64,000 nt of DNA from Hyphomicrobiales bacterium. Lineage in GTDB: Bacteria > Pseudomonadota > Alphaproteobacteria > Rhizobiales > Xanthobacteraceae. The stretch is taken from the NCBI GenBank assembly GCA_003169835.1, contig PNAI01000020.1, forward strand, positions 62,163 to 126,162, read 5' to 3'. Positions 63,908-64,000 of the stretch are shown here, piece by piece; the stretch's first letter is position 1; each line of letters begins with the position of its first letter. The notes under the pieces are model-generated. The model had not been told where the DNA came from, did not search any database, and worked only from the letters and a program-made list of their open reading frames with translations. A program made the position numbers and the translations under genes.

Positions 63908-64000
63908 ATGAAGACAGTGGAGCTTTACGCGCGGGTCCGGCACGCCGTTTTGATCGAGGGGATCAGCGAGCGTACTGCGGCAGATCGGTTCGGTATCAAC
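63908..64000 (+). CDS. IS21-type transposase IstA, N-terminus (continues past the window)
   Basis: The frame from ATG 63908 encodes MKTVELYARVRHAVLIEGIS then ERTAADRFGIN, the helix-turn-helix start of IS21-family IstA. GGGGGCGGGG upstream can act as ribosome site. The left end of the element probably lies in 63827-63907, where GCGCCGGAGTCAAACTGCGGCA stands out, but the terminal repeat cannot be fixed without the right end. Confidence 0.8.
   Translation, partial: MKTVELYARVRHAVLIEGISERTAADRFGIN

Overview
This window looks like a chromosomal segment of a high-GC alphaproteobacterium of the order Hyphomicrobiales (Rhizobiales), probably near Bradyrhizobiaceae/Xanthobacteraceae. The evidence is the conserved order dnaB-alr-radA-cvpA-purF, the guaB/MAPEG/rsmB/guaA neighbourhood, two Bug-type solute receptors, and the proline/alanine-rich secreted proteins typical of the group. 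The taxon is an inference from gene content and cannot be fixed without a search.

Positions 1-34273 are mostly housekeeping: cyclopropane fatty acid synthase, replicative helicase DnaB, alanine racemase, RadA, an inhibitory-type serpin, CvpA, PurF, a LysR regulator divergent from a Bug receptor, Der GTPase with a TPR-like membrane protein and a lipoprotein, PanB, GuaA, an RsmB-like rRNA methyltransferase, GuaB, RlmE and Ppx/GppA. Between them lie small lineage-specific membrane or secreted proteins and decayed pieces: a frameshifted yffB-like gene, the last 41 codons of a TPR protein, and a 575-bp insert at the 3' end of guaA. The insert is bounded by two exact copies of the last 12 bp of guaA, which looks like the scar of a genomic island.

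Positions 34549-60915 form an accessory catabolic block. A run of eleven same-strand genes (34549-46088) encodes a molybdenum hydroxylase large subunit without its usual partner subunits, an MFS transporter, a nitrilase, a nitroreductase-like protein, an exported VOC-fold protein, an extradiol dioxygenase, a complete Rieske oxygenase (alpha, beta, reductase) with a membrane protein embedded in it, and a cupin. A compound palindromic repeat separates this from an SsuABC-type importer plus a UbiD-type decarboxylase. A second orphan molybdenum hydroxylase, a fused indolepyruvate-ferredoxin-oxidoreductase-like enzyme, an FMN alpha-hydroxy-acid oxidase, an isopropylmalate-dehydrogenase-like enzyme, an enoyl-CoA hydratase and another Bug receptor follow. 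Together these suggest uptake, ring hydroxylation, decarboxylation and meta-cleavage of an aromatic or N-heteroaromatic acid, with 2-oxo/2-hydroxy acid and CoA-ester steps afterwards. The substrate is unknown.

Positions 61026-64000 begin with tRNA-Gln(CUG) and enter a mobile region: a large serine recombinase gene broken by one in-frame stop codon, DUF2924 and DUF3489 genes in the same operon, and the first codons of an IS21-type transposase at the window edge.

All coordinates, motifs and repeats were read by eye. Family names rest on recognised motifs and remembered families, not on a search.
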